DNA of 64,000 bases from Portulaca oleracea (Eukaryota; Streptophyta; Magnoliopsida; Caryophyllales; Portulacaceae), in the NCBI GenBank assembly GCA_029582165.1, contig CM055868.1:18906391-18970390 (forward strand). Direction: 5' to 3'. A program made the position numbers and the translations under genes. Position 1 is the first letter of the stretch. The number at the start of each line of letters is the position of its first letter. This document shows positions 22,651 to 35,905 of the stretch, piece after piece. A model generated the notes under the pieces. The model was not told the DNA's origin, searched no databases, and saw nothing but the letters and a program-made list of their open reading frames with translations.

Positions 22651-25600
22651 TAGGCGTGTGGTGTGCTAGATTAGGCGCCAAGCTATGTAGTCCTAGATAA
22701 GGTTGGCTTATTTTGTAACTAATCCATCTTGGATTAGGAAAGCCAAGTTCTAAAAGGATTATTATCTCTTGTAACCAACTCCCCTTAGGATAAGGAGTCC
22801 TAATCCAAGGAGGAGATGGAGTAGATGGCGTCTAGTATTAGGAGTCATTGGCTTGCATGCCAAGTAATAGAGTCCTAGTAGGAGAAGATGGCTTGCACGC
22901 CAATCTTGAGAGTCCTAGGAGGTTTAGGACTTTAGTAGTATAAATAGCTAGGCTTGTAGCCTCTCAAAGGCATCCAACTTTGAATTATGAAAATATCCAA
23001 GCTTTTAGCTTACCCCTTGAGTGTTCCGTGAGAGCCTCGTAGATCTCTTATATTGTATCTTGGTTTGGCAACCAAGTGGTGAGGAAGAGCTTGTCTCTGA
23101 AACCTAGAAGGTGTTTCTGTAACTAGGTGGAAGAACAAGTAGCTCTAGGGTTTCATTCTTGTGGATTCAAGTATGATCCCTTGATCTATCTAGCTATTAT
23201 CTTTCCATCAATATAGTTAAGATAATTACTTCTTTTATCTTTCTATCAATATAGTTAAGATAAATCTTTCTCTTTGTTTTCTTTCTTTCTAGTTTGATTA
23301 AATCAAAATCCAAAAAAACAAGTCTTTTCTTTTCATAAAAACCAAAAAAAACCAAAAATATCGTAGTTCTCTCTTTCTCTCAATCTCACGCCACTCTCTC
23401 TCAAAATCTCTCTCATGCATTCTTCCTCTCTTTCCCTCTCTCAAAACGTCTCCTCCAATTTCTCTCTCAAACCCTAATCTCTCCCTCACTCTTACTCCCT
23501 CAAATCCTCTCTCAAACACTCTCTCAAAGGCCTCACGCCAAATCCTCTCTCAGAATCCTCACACTCTCATCCACCCTATTCTCATACTCTCAATCTCTCT
23601 CACGTCAATCCCCGAAAGCCTCCCCTATTTTTCGTCCATCTCTCCTCTCTCAAACTCCACAAAGATCTCATCTTTCTCCATCTCAATTCTCTCCAAGACT
23701 CCATCTTTCCCTCATGAAGCACCCTACCTTTTACCCTAATTCACTTGAAGCCTCCCATGTTGAGATTGGTTGCACGTCTCCCTTGATGTGTAGTTGATCA
23801 AGATACAATCTTTGATCCCATTATACATCACCAACTCCAGAACTTTTCTAATGTGGCCGCTTTGGCGCGAATTGATCACATTTTGAGCCCATGGTCTCAT
23901 ACTGTAAGAGTTCTTTAGGTGACATGGACAACAAGCCTGAAAAAGAGTTAGATCCTTGGAGTTTGGAAGTTGATGTGGCTGGCTGTATGGTGGAGGCATG
24001 GAGTATTTGGAATGATAAGGATCACCACATTTATGAGAACTTTGTATGGTGGAGTCCAACTCTGGAACTTTTGGATCTTATTGATATGGTTGTTTTGGAG
24101 ATTGGAAAGGTCCCCCCCCCCCCCCCGCGAAAAAAAAAAAACAGAAAGGAAATTTGGACATCTTGGCGGCAGTGACTGAATTAGTCCGAAGTATGATAAG
24201 AGACTCGGTCATTACCACATTTACTTTGTTATGTATGTGTATTTATTGTTTTTGTCACCTTTTGTGTGTCAAAGATTTCCAACTCCAAAATTTTTTTCAC
24301 TAAGATTTTATTGTTTTTATTCTTTTTGCATGTCTCTTGGAATCCACTTGTCAGTGGGGTCAAGGATGCCTACATCCAGATCCCACTACACCCCTCAAAA
24401 GCAGTACCCAGGCCATAATTTGTTACTGCCGTATAACAAATCTGATTAAATACGGTTATGCAATCTCATAGACCTTCCAAACTTGCCTTAGTTTTTCTAC
24501 ATCAGCACATCTCCTAGGTTCCTAATTTTGGCTTGCCCTTAATTTGGCATATACCAATTTGTTGATCCATTTTCTGGGCTCCATTCTTTATTTTCTGCTC
24601 CAGTTCAACATAATTTGGTCTCCATTTTATTTCTAGTAAGAGCTTTATATCTGCTGTTCAGGTTTCTCCAGCTACTGGAAAGTTGCAATATATTGATGCA
24701 ACAGGCAGCATTGATGTTGTTGTACCAGACTTTCCATCAGTGTGGGACATAGATGCCATATATGAGGTGACAGTCTTTGATGCTTTCATTTTTCATAGGA
24801 ATGTTAGATGTATCTTTAACAAGCTGATTTTTGGTATATGGCTACATCAATATCATATTAACTCTTTGGCTGTTCAGGTAACGGAATATAGTCTAGTTTT
24901 AGAAGGTAGACCTGAAATGAAGGGCCAAACTTGGATGCTTGAAGATGATCTATTTTCCTGCGCCAGTATCTTTCGTTCTGTCCGACTAGAAAGACAAACG
25001 GAGTTGGTAGTTTATGTACATTTTGCTTGGACCAATGTAATCTGTAGGGATCTTCCCATTCAAAAAAACCTGAGTTGTTCTGCGCGGCTTGTACCTGGAA
25101 TTTTTCACTTGCTCCATTTGGTACATAAATTTCCTGTGCAATTGCAGGTACCTCAATACCCTGTTTGCTGTTATATTTTCAAATGCATGTGCAGTTTTAT
25201 TGACTTCGTTAATGAATAATTACCTTCATTGTATTGCAAGTTATTTATCAGATCATTTGATCTTTCTTACAGTCTCCTGGTGACCTGATTATACCAGGCA
25301 AATGTTTTTCTTTTGCTGAGGCCACTGTCTTGCCATGGGATTTGAGCATTGCTACAAGTGATGGCATAGCTCTTCCAGTTAGTATCCAACAAGACCTTGA
25401 AATGAACTGTCATGTTGGTCTTGCTTTCAAGAGATGTAAAACTAATCACTTATCAGTCTGCAGCAAGAAATTTGGATCAGGAAGCAACTGCAATCATGGA
25501 AATCCATCTTGTAGCCTTTCCAGCAATTTTATTACCCTTCCACACAAAAGGAACGCCCCCGATGTTAGTGCGTTTCCTGTTCAAATTTCTTGTGCTGTAG

Positions 25601-28600
25601 CTGTCCGGGGATTACATGGTGAAAGGATGACTCTTTCTGGAATCCTCTTTTCTCAAAATGATGGGAATGATGATACTATTTACTTAGAGAGCCCAAAGAA
25701 AGTACTCTTGCACTATGATTCAGAAAATCTTTTCAAGCATAAGGTTGGTGCATGCGTGCATTGTCTCTATTTACCTGAAATGTGTGTTGGATATAGTCGT
25801 AACATTACTACCTTGCACTGACAAACTAGCCTGTTTCCTGTTGTTTATGTTGGATTCAGCTTTTGCACATAGGCGGCTACTATATAATGAAGCACTCTGC
25901 TGAGAAGTGCTTTTGTGATTCTATGGATGAAAGCTCAGCATATAAGGTAGTTGTCAACTTGGACACGCATTTATTGAGACTGTCGTTCTATTTTGACGAG
26001 ACACCGTTGCATACTGGCCTTTACGATCAGTCATCGGATTCCTGTTCTATCAGTGGGAGCTCCTACCCGTGCAGGTGCTACCTTCAGAATGAGCTTTTGT
26101 TTCATCCATGTTGCGCTGTTGGTCATGGAATCTCCTCTGATATCAATCTCCATTTCACTTCAGATGCAATGAGTCTCCAAGATTTGGATTACCAAGCCCT
26201 GAAGGAGGCCATAATAAAACTGTCTAGGAGGTTGATAGATGTCTGTGGTAGTTTTCAATCGGTTGGCCATAGGAATAGTTTGAACTTAATCCAGGATCAG
26301 GGGACACTCTCTTGGAATAACCTGCCTCAGGGAGACTTGGTATCTCTACAGGGTACTATTGTGAGCCTTCAGTTTGGTCAGTGCGCTGTTGATAAATTTA
26401 CTTGTCATACTTCTGCAAGTAGTCTTCATCAGCCAAAGTTTTCCCAAGGGGAGAAAAATTTGATATGCCTGCATGTTCTGACACATGGTCGCATGGTAAT
26501 CTTTCATTATGTGTTGGGTACTTGGTGAAGTTCTATATCTTTCTTTTCTGGTGGGGCTCAATCTTATTGCTATTCTTATGATGATTAGGTGGAGATCAGT
26601 GGTTGCTTGTATGATCATAATCGTCCAATTGGCTTAGGTCCAGGTGCAGATGTCACATTTCATAGAGTACTTGCATTGGGGTATGAACCATTAACTAATG
26701 AGTGTATTTCCATTTGTTTAAAGTTTTATTGTCTTCTCATTTTGTATTTTCCAACCGTTTCAAATTATTGGTATTGTAAGGGTTTTTTCTTTCTTTTTTT
26801 TTTTTTGCTTTTTTCTAGTTTTGTTTGTGGTACCCTATGTAGCCTATTCAGAATTTCAGTTATTTCTCTTCAACTAGTTGGTGGTTTCCCTCTACTTCAT
26901 ATTCTTTGTGCACCATATGATTCAATGTAACTTTATATCTATGGTACTAGAATTAACTCGAAGTTGGGTGCCAAAGTTATTAAACTTAAATGTGGCCTGT
27001 GCCAAGTGGAGGAACCCTCATTGCAATTGCTCTAAGTCCAACACTTTTGACTTGCATCCTATTCAATTCCTGTGTTTCCAAGCTGCATAGCTTCTGTCAA
27101 ATTGATAAAATTGTATCGATTCAATCCCTAAATATAACTTTTTGATTGAACTGCTTCTTATTCCTGTAACCTACTCAAGTTCAGACACAACCTCTACACG
27201 GTTTTCTTTTCTTTTTTTTTTTTTTTTGGGTGGGGGGTGGGGGAGTGGAGTCTTTTAGTGTAATTTATGGATGTGTTTATTAATGGCAACTAAATCTGTG
27301 CTCTTCCTTTCCAGTGAGCAGGATCGGTTAATATTAATGCCCGTGTCATTCATTACTGTCAATTCTGTGAAAGAAGTCCTCTCGCCTGTGCCACATTCAT
27401 TTTGCTTAGTGGCAAAGGAGAATGCTCTGTCATGTTCAATATCTGATTTGACCCATTGTGATGAGTGCAAACCAAGAGGATTCCGCTGCAGGGTACGTTT
27501 TGTGAACCTTGCGAATTTTAGACTTTCAATCATCCGTACAACGCAGCTGTCTTCTTCTATAGTTTCCCAGTTTTATGTTCCATAATATCTTATAAGCTGG
27601 TAATCATCATAGCAGGTTGTCGCTGTTCGAATTGTTATGCTGGAAAGAAATAGGAATTTGGATAAGGTGCTGTTGGACATTCAATCCAGGAAAGTGATTA
27701 CAAACATTCCACTTGCTGGTTTCGTTTTGGGTATGCCATTACTCATGAATCATCTGTGACACATAGTGCCCTTTTTAGTCGTCAAAAAAAATATTTCACA
27801 TGGTCTTGCTGATCTATATCCTGAATCCCTGATAAGAAAACAAGGGCAATTTATATTTTTTGGTGCTTTCCTCTGATTTCTGTTCCTGGAAATGTGTTCT
27901 GTTGACAGTTGCCATATTTGTATGAGCAGACAATTCACCATAGAACCCATAGCATTTATGACACGGGTTGTTTGGTTTGGTAAAACTAGGAGAGGGATGA
28001 AACCAGGGGGTTTTTGGGGATTGTTTTTTTATCTGAAAAGAGAAAATCAGGGATTAACTGATTAAGATTTTAGAAGTTGATTCCTTGTGCATGCTTGATT
28101 TAGCAATGGATTTCTTAATGTTGATTAAAATATTCTGTTCAAGTAATTTATTCTCACTTTTCATAAAGTTTTTTCATTATGAAAATTTTTGAGAAATTAG
28201 TTACTTGTATTCATGTCACCACTTACAATAGTTCTTTTTCCTCGCATGAAAATGCAATTCAATATATAGGTCTCCCAAATGATTTTAATTTGAGTTCTTG
28301 GACTTGTATGATGCCATAAATGTTATATATTTTTCTTTCCACTCAGATCCAAAATTGTAAACTCCAGTCGTCTTTTTGTTTCTGAACGACTCACCTCAAG
28401 AGTTCAAGAAAGTCAATGATGAGGATTAATTAATATTTGCTGAAAATGGTGTGGGTTGGGGAGAGGTTTGGCTCTTGGGGAGGAATGTAGGGGCTTTCTG
28501 GATACAAATATATGAAGTTTGTAGATGATTAATTCTAAAATGTCTAGTAAGTTGGGGTTATCATCTCTCAGGCTTCTAAGTGAGGATTGGGTATACAGAA

Positions 28601-29148
28601 TGGAGCATGTGTAGGAGGATTCGGAGAGGGAGATTTGTGTGGAGAAAGAGAGAATGGTACTGAGTGGTTTGCCTTTACGTCAATTCTTAAGGCCGTGGGG
28701 GAAAGAGGGTTTTAAATAAGATATGCCTGGGCATTGGCGTAGCATGTTGGTATATGGTTCAATTTTACAACACCACCTACCAAATATTGATTTATGAGCA
28801 TTCGATAATTCCATTCCCTTGGTTTGATTTTTTTTTTTTAAGTGAAAAATGGCTTTGATATGAGTTTATTCGGGCCATTTAATTGTTAGTTCTAGTTTGA
28901 CCGTTTGTGTAGCCCTGTAGGCATACATGCCTATGCACATGCAGGTATACAAGTATGTGGTATGAAAATTTAAAATTTCGTCTTAGTTGATGACTGGATT
29001 CATTTGCAAGCAACTGTGATATGCTTGTTTGGAAATTTATCTATACATCCATTTTATGCTTGGAAATTTATCTATACATCCATTTTGATCGTTGGGCAAT
29101 CACGTTGATTTCTTCTATGCTGTTTCTTCAAATGTTTTTTTTGTTTTT

Positions 29149-29179
<31 letters not shown>

Positions 29180-32100
29180 AGGTGTTGGGGTTGAGGATCT
29201 GTTAGGCTGCTATGGCAAAAATTGCTCTAATCTGGCAATCAGATTACATATTGCATGGTTCTACTTAAACCTTTCTGATGTGGCTGTTTCATCACTGAAC
29301 AGCCACATTTTGAATCCAATGCGTTCATTAGAGTCGGATTGCACTAGAATTCTGGGAATCTAGTATTGAGTTTATAAAGTGCACAAATATGTGGACTAAT
29401 TTGGGAAATTAGGACTGTGGGCTATCCTTCTTTTGTAATAAATGTGCACACCCCATATTGATTTTCGACCAAAACTGTCAAATCAATCATTCAACTTTTT
29501 CTAGTCTACCTAGTCAAGTGTAGGGGTTGAATCTTAGGATAACGATAATACAACCGATTTGTCGTGTTTTTTGGTTGGCAAATTGCGGTGTCACAGCCTA
29601 TTATAGTTTGTCACAACCCACCACAAAATATCATTCTACCATAATTTACCACAATCCACCACAAATTACTTTTCACAATTACAAATTCAATATTTGTATA
29701 TATATACAAAAAATTCATCACAACATACCAATAACCCGCCACAATTACACTACAACCCGCCACAATTTCACCAAGCCATACCACGCCATATCGCAGAGTA
29801 CCGCATAAAAGAACAGGGCAGATTTTAGATTATATGCAGGGACACATAGCTATCATTGTGGCTCTATCTGGTAAATAATTATTGGTTGTTGACAGTTAGT
29901 GATGTATATTGGCCACTTATTATTGATTGTTTGAATTAGTTGTTTATAGTGCTGACAAAGTTTTGTCCGACCTGAATGTTCAAAAAATTTTGATCCAGAA
30001 AAGATTTGGTTTTTTCCGAAGTGACCGAATTGATTGAATATTCCAGACAAAATATTTTTCTTTTTCTATTGTCTGCACCTGAATTTAGATCCGTCCGAAT
30101 TATCCGACTTGGTTTGTCCCGAGTAGAAACTAAGTCCGGGATCAATTTCTCGTCCGCATTTTGATGTTGACCGAACTCGAATTTTCCTAGACCCGAACTT
30201 TCGCCATGATTAATTGTTTGGGTTAGATGTTTGGTAACGTTAGTTTTCATGAAAATGTATTAGCTGAAATTCCATTTATGTCATTTATAAATAATACTTT
30301 TTGTTTAGAACTTTGGCTGTGTTATTTGATATGGTGCTTGCTCACTTGTCAGTTAACAGCTAGTTTTCCCAGCTTCCAGTCCACTCTTGATCCATCATTC
30401 TTGTCTCAGTCTTGGTCCCTACATTTCTGTTTCTATGTAGATGATGGTTCAAGGCAATTCTGTTGCTGGGCAAATGGTGAAAGGGCAGCAACCTTTCTAA
30501 GATTACATGAAGAAGTGTCGCAGGTGGGATTTGGGGGCTGCTGGTGGAGATTGCCAGATAAGGGTTCTGACAAGGCCTCCAGCACTGCCATTGCTTATCT
30601 AGGCGAAATTTTGAAGGGGCATGGCAGAGTGACTCTGAAAAGTTATGGATCCTTGTATGAAACTTCAAGCCTGGATCTTCATCTTTCTGTTGGGTCAGAG
30701 TTCATGTTTGACACTGACGATGAAAGCATTCTGAGGTTCATTGTTCTCAATGCCTGTTCTGGTCCTTACTGGGTAAGTCCTTTCGGAAGGAAATCCTTGC
30801 GAGCTGCATCAGTTCAAATGCAAAAGTTTTTTCAACCCCTGGCCCCAAAAAATTAGGAAGATGGAAAATAGGATCAGACAAACTAAATTGCAAATATGAC
30901 CAGGTAAATTAATAGGGAACAAGGATATCTAGTTTTAGCAAATATTATATGTTAAAAGTATCCTGCTCATCCATTTTTTATCTATTTCCTTCTTGTTTAA
31001 GGCATTTGTCTTGTATATAAACAGTCCCATGCTAGTTTTCATTCTCAAAAGAGAGACAGGAAAAAGAAAGGGCTTAATGTAGAGTAAATTACATTTACTC
31101 TACCTGAGATTTGCGGTAATAATTTTTACACTCCACATTTGTGAAATAATTTTTACCTTACCTCACAATAGCTCTAAGTGTTTTATATCATACTTGACGT
31201 TTGACGTAATAATTATTACACACCCCATTTTTGTTAAATAATTTTTACCTTACCTCACATAAATTGTAAGTGATTTTTACCCCACTTAAGGTTTGTTGTA
31301 AGTGTTATTGCAACACTACAACAATAACAAGGATGTCACGACTTAATAGAGCGATCTATATCGTATTGGACGCAATTTTTTTTTTTTGCGCGGCTGATAA
31401 CTTATATAATGAAACGTTTAGCTAGGAGTAGCGGTATTCTTTATTTAACAACTTTTTTTTTTTTTTACTGTGAATAATTTAAATCATGATGTATGAATCG
31501 ATAACTAGCTATGTATGGGTAGATACAATTGTGGTGGAAATCGACAACTGTGAAAGGGTCTAGGATTGATCTACATGATCGGAAGTACATAGGGAAGTAA
31601 GGGAAGAATGAGAGGTTAGAGAAAGTTTAATGGAGCATAGATGATGGAGACTGAGATTTTATTGTAGATTACTTCCTGTTTGGTTCCTAGGATAACATTT
31701 CATGACATTCAAATGTTGTTTTGGATTCTAGATCTTCAGTAGTAAAGGTGGAAATCGAAGATCTAGATTTTCAGTAACACTTACTGTCATAACAAGTTAA
31801 GTGAAAATCACTTACAACTATTGTGAGGTAGGGTAAAAATTATTTCACAAAGGTGGTTTGTATAAATTATATTACGATAAACCTCGGGTAGGATAAAAAA
31901 CACTCAGAGCTTATGTGAGGTAAGGTAAAAATTATTTCACAAATGTGGGGTTTGTAAAAATTATTACAGCAAATCTCAGGTAGGGTAAATGTAATTGACT
32001 CCTTAATGTAAACTGGACAATATCCAAAGAGGCATAGGAACTTCTGGGACAAAAGTGAACACTCACTGAGGCAAAAGCATCCTAGTTTAGTTACTGTTCT

Positions 32101-32305
32101 CAGTATTACCGGATCAGTAGCCAATAATAAATTTTGACAGAATGTAACAGCGCACGAGATGGACGCCAGTGCTATGAATGAGCTAGGGAAGTGTCTTGTA
32201 GAGGAGCAGATGGATATGCTTGCTTTGCCAAATTTCTGGGCTACAGATGTTTATCCAGTGGACGTCCTTGCAGAAGCTAGATCCTTATATCAAGCCCTTC
32301 GATGA
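17399..32305 (+). CDS. CTC1: CST complex subunit CTC1 (16 exons)
   Basis: CTC1 is the large OB-fold subunit of the CST complex (CTC1-STN1-TEN1), which binds telomeric single-stranded DNA, protects chromosome ends and supports lagging-strand fill-in. Exons: 17399-18451, 18553-18671, 18770-18844, 18925-19003, 19364-19426, 19503-19580, 19771-19971, 24662-24766, 24878-25147, 25273-25743, 25860-26495, 26589-26680, 27315-27492, 27616-27730, 30441-30772, 32141-32305. They sum to 4,032 bp, giving 1,343 residues, close to the plant family's ~1,300. Phases agree at every GT-AG junction. Diagnostic segments are CCDVLQFDFR and VVSWNFIP (exon 1), SVCGLLESVSPFSLIP, EVWLLLTDQLL, LPWDLSIAT (exon 10), IGGYYIMKHS (exon 11), IPLAGFV with DDGSRQFCCWANGERA (exons 14/15), and LNACSGPYW. 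Introns 7 (4.7 kb), 14 (2.7 kb) and 15 (1.4 kb) are swollen by insertions, yet no exon is broken. Boundaries of the smallest exons (3-6) are the least certain. Confidence 0.92.
21165..22080 (+). repeat. possible gypsy LTR fragment in CTC1 intron 7
   Basis: It begins with paired palindrome-like motifs (AACACGGCCAGTGTT near 21,209, TAACACAGATCGTGTT near 21,225), followed by sequence resembling the leader half of Athila-type LTRs (AACCCTAGTTCCCTCCC near 21,501). The layout recalls LTRs A and B, but no termini were found. Confidence 0.3.
22150..23290 (+). repeat. possible solo LTR in CTC1 intron 7
   Basis: Promoter-like block with a TATA signal (AGTATAAATAGCTAG near 22,937), upstream short repeats built on CTTGCACGCCAA and TAGGAGTC, and a leader-like 3' half. 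A candidate TGATG...CATCA pair (22,200 to 23,212) would fit LTR termini, but the flanks show no target duplication. The block ends in a ~37-bp tandem duplication (23,197-23,265). Confidence 0.4.
22614..22649. repeat. (GT)n microsatellite
   Basis: Uninterrupted GT dinucleotide run of about 18 units inside the LTR-like block of CTC1 intron 7. Confidence 0.95.
29540..29819. mobile_element. Tourist-like MITE remnant in CTC1 intron 14
   Basis: The right end reads, in reverse complement, GCCCTGTTCTTTTATGCGG, which closely matches the left end of the Tourist-like MITE at 52,562. The body is rich in CACAACCCACCAC-type repeats, as is that MITE. The left end is degraded and its boundary approximate. 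Confidence 0.55.
31082..32001. mobile_element. MULE-type MITE (920 bp) in CTC1 intron 15
   Basis: Long terminal inverted repeats open with GAGTAAATTACATTTAC at the left and GAGTCAATTACATTTAC as the reverse complement of the right end. They stay similar for about 80-100 bp. The flanks carry an exact 9-bp duplication CTTAATGTA (31,073-31,081 and 32,002-32,010), the Mutator-superfamily size. No transposase ORF is present. Confidence 0.85.
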
Positions 32306-33699
32306 GGTGATTTCTATTGGTAAATCTGGTAGTTTTATCAAACTTTTGGATATGTGTCTAATCCTTTTTTCTGTTCGCTATAGCAATCCTCCACATAGAT
32401 ATTGGGCTCTTCTATGTTAACCTTGCCCTATGACTCGTTCAATACATGTATAACAGTGTCAATTTCTAAACAAGTTGGCAAGTTTTTTGTGCTTAAATCT
32501 TTCGTAGCTAAGTGTTCTATCTGTGCATAGCCTTTCATATGTTTTTATACTTGAATGAAAGAAGGGCCTCTGGCCTGGTATATGTAATTCTGGTACTTAA
32601 ATTCATTTTGTGTTACTGGTCACATATACCAGGGCATAGAATTGCCAACAACTTGCCCTCTCATTCCCCACATTCATGGACACACTCTAGGAGCAGGCAC
32701 CGGAGCCTGGAGGTATTTTTCTTCAACTGATGCTTACAGTTTCTTTCTAGGCTTTGTTCTATGCTCTGAAGTACCACAAATGAACAGAGTTCTAATGCAG
32801 TTATGTATGAAAATCTGACAGAAAACGTATCAATGATACTCAATCTCCGAATCTTTGGGTTACACAGTATCGGGTATTTGTATCCTAGCGTTGTACATTT
32901 GGATATAAGTTGGCACTTGGGCATTATGAACTCGGATCAATGATGAACACAAGTTCCTGGAATACATGAATCTGGCCCTTTGGATGCTTAGCGTTTGTTA
33001 AGATTAATAGACATGACTAAGGCCGAGCAGCACTGTACTTAACAGTGTTTATAACTCATGAGGAGTCCTTTTTTGACACATTTTGAGCAGGGGAACACTC
33101 CCCCAGTCATTTGGAACGGTTTTGTGATCATAGTTGCAAATTGTACAGTTCTTATTTGTAACTGGCTTGTATAGATAGGCACAGGTATAGGAAGTAACAT
33201 CAATAATGATATGTAGAGCAGTTGTACAGTGTAGAATTATATGTATTGTTAAGTTAAGGTATTGTGAATGGTAGAAAACTCCGAGTAATATACTAATATC
33301 CATGTATTCTAGAAGATATTGAAGGGGTTTCCATCGTAAAGGCTACTCTCTCATTTTATGCGTTGCTATTGAGTATTGACATTTTTGTCGTTTTCAATGT
33401 TTTTTGGTTAACAATTTCTTAGGTAATGCTTCATTGAAAATTGTAACATTATATTTTTATAATTGTATTTTTCTTATAAAGTTAACAATAGTAATTTAGT
33501 TTAATTATTAATAAATTAATGACTAATGTTTTTCTAGTTTAATTGTCTTAAAAGCTGGAAATTGAAATAAATGAGTATAAACATAATGATTTTTGGGCAA
33601 AGTTTTGAGTTAAAGGCACAAACCTGTTCAACTTTCAAGTCAAAGCCTAGCTGAATATAGTTTCAAGTATAACTTGGTGAAGTCAAGGACAATGGAACT
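32306..33699 (+). other. CTC1 3' flank, no gene seen
   Basis: AT-rich sequence that should include the CTC1 3' UTR. No convincing polyadenylation signal could be singled out and no other coding feature was found. Confidence 0.4.
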
Positions 33700-33701
33700 T
33701 T

Positions 33702-34650
33702 TTTTTTTTTGTCAAAATAATCATCTCTTTATTATTATCAAGTAAAAATTACAAAGATCTGGACTGGTTTAATATTCCTTTAGATAAAATATGTGCTTTA
33801 TGTACTACATTTCTAGGTACTTTATGTATCCGATGCATCGTAAAGTTTTGAAGACACTACATTAGCTACTAATGCCGCACATTGATAATAACTCTCATTT
33901 GGTTTCTTTAAAAACTTTATTACTAACTCTGAATCCGTTGCAATTTCACATTGCATCTCTGACTACTTTTTAAAGCTAAATGGATTGCCTCCAACTCTGA
34001 TTGGACTACAAAAAAGAGCATATAAATATTGTCCCCCGCAAGTATCATCCCCTTCAATTAAAATGCATGAAGCTGCTGCCCTACTCCATTTTGATTTCCA
34101 AGCACCATCAACAATAAACTTTGCTTTACATTCATAAGACAACAAAATATTATGAGTAATTTATGTTGCTTTACATTCATAAGACAACAAAATATCATTG
34201 CTTTACATTCATAGCACTCACGTTATAAGTTTCTATAAGATGTGTGATCTGAATCTTTGAAATTTTCCCTAGATTCCGTAGTTTCCAAATTGTGTGATCT
34301 GCATCTTTAAAATGTTCCCTAGATTCTGTAGTTTCCACCTTGTCCAGATCACTACTGTAAATATTAGAAGTCTAGTCCCACCATCCTTATCAGTGCTCAT
34401 CAAATAGTTAGTCAATCCTTGAGCCATTGTCGCACTCCAAATAAGTGTCTACATCCTTTATAGGGTTAGCTTTCCATAAATGTCTAACAATGTCACAGTC
34501 TCTTGAGTCTTGACACATGTGATATGAACTCAATATTTGTATCATGCCAGCAACTATTGTATCCAAAAGCCCTCGTAGTTCTCTATTTGCTCCCAGTGGC
34601 AAAATATTATTAGCACATTTTCAAATAAACATTTTCTATTTTGATGATAG
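33702..34650 (-). mobile_element. LINE 3'-end remnant with RNase H-like domain
   Basis: A T-run at 33,702-33,711 is the poly(A) tail seen from the minus strand. Upstream on that strand lie an RNase H-type segment as found at the C-terminus of plant LINE ORF2 (KFIVDGAWKSKWSRAAASC near 34,120, SELEAIHLALK near 33,985, then a TDSELVIKFL-like stretch out of frame) and, further back, zinc-finger-like residues (YHMCQDSRDCDIVRHLW near 34,510). Stops and shifts abound. The 5' boundary is approximate. Confidence 0.6.
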
Positions 34651-35774
34651 ATTGCTTTTCCGAAATCTTTGCCACAATCTTTCCGTTTTTAGGTATCGGA
34701 TTTGAGAGCACACCATTAACGTTTCAAAATGCTCTATATCCATTTTAGAGCATTAACGTTTCCAATTTTTCTCTTTTGGATTTCGATTTGTTGTTTTAAT
34801 TTGCCTCATCCCAGTTCATCAATCAATGAGTATTTAAAGCCTCCTCTTCAATCTTCATCGTTTCATATGTTTTGTTCATTTCCAACATTATTATTAAGAA
34901 ACATCCTTTTCAAATACCAATTCACTTTATTTTATGAAGAGAGAGGCATAGCCTCGACTTTACTTGACAACATCAGTATACATGTCCTATCCAATGTAAT
35001 AAATTTTCTATAAAGCCACCTTATTGAGGCAATTAGTAGCATGGGGCTCTAGCTTACTTTGACCTATAGGACCATTACAAATACAAATGCAATTTTTAAG
35101 TTTGAATAATTGCCAGCAGGCAGCAGCTGGTGCCTTGTATCATGTATGGGCATTGCCTATTAAATATCTTCAAAATAACCACTTTAAATGGTAAATGTTA
35201 TTTTTTTATAAGTTTTGGTAAATTTTCAATAAGTTTCAATAAGACTCAGTAGCTTTCGGTATGTATGCTGAATGTTATTTTTTATAGATACAGCAAATTA
35301 CAGTAACTTTCGATAAGTTTTTACCCTCACCCACTTACCATCCCACATTACAGGTCAACAAGTTGGACAAACGGACCAAAGAAGTGGTTGCCATCTTCCA
35401 AGTTTTCTCTGTGTATTGGTATTAAATATGGACAGAGAAGAGGACTAGAGGAGTAAACTAAAAGGTGGAAAGATGAAAAAGTGGTTTTGATGGAGACAAT
35501 ACATAGAGAGGGGTGTATTTTTTTGGCTTTGTTGTACATTGTTGTGGATTGCCGTGTTGCAGTACTTTGGTGCTTTTGGTGCTCAAAGCAAGAGTATCCT
35601 TTTGTCATTTTGATGGTAGTACTTTTGTTTTGCTTCTCTTTCTTGGTTTTAGACTATCATTTGAGTTAGATGGTGTACTAGTGCTTAAAGCACTTTGGTC
35701 ATTTACTCATTAACAATATCTTTTAGTGAAGCACTTAGAAATTAATATTTTGAAGTATATGAAAAAAATTTTAT

Positions 35775-35905
35775 TTCGTGACCGGTTCAACCGCTGACCC
35801 GGTTCAACCGGCTCAACCCGATCAAACCGGTCCGACCAGTTGAATCATTGACCCACTGGGTCAACCGGTTTGATGACCGGTCCGGTTCTGACAACATAGC
35901 TTCCA
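35775..35905. repeat. ACCGGTT-rich inverted-repeat block
   Basis: Dense short repeats of TCAACCGG / CCGGTTGA and GACCGGT on both strands, able to fold on itself. This resembles a MITE core common in plant genomes. Termini were not resolved. Confidence 0.5.

Larger units (their letters stand above)
19972..24661 (+). other. CTC1 intron 7 (4.7 kb) with several insertions
   Basis: Donor GTCAGT, acceptor TTCAG. It contains ordinary AT-rich sequence to about 21,160, two LTR-like blocks (about 21,165-22,080 and 22,150-23,290), a (GT)n run, a CT-rich block (23,350-23,700) and a C-run/A-run junction (24,113-24,143). ORFs inside it show no conserved domain except a short RT-like peptide near 24,355. 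Confidence 0.75.

Noticed and set aside
23891..24179. Two overlapping ORFs near the C-run in CTC1 intron 7
   Set aside because: They end in homopolymer and lack conserved features; probably chance.
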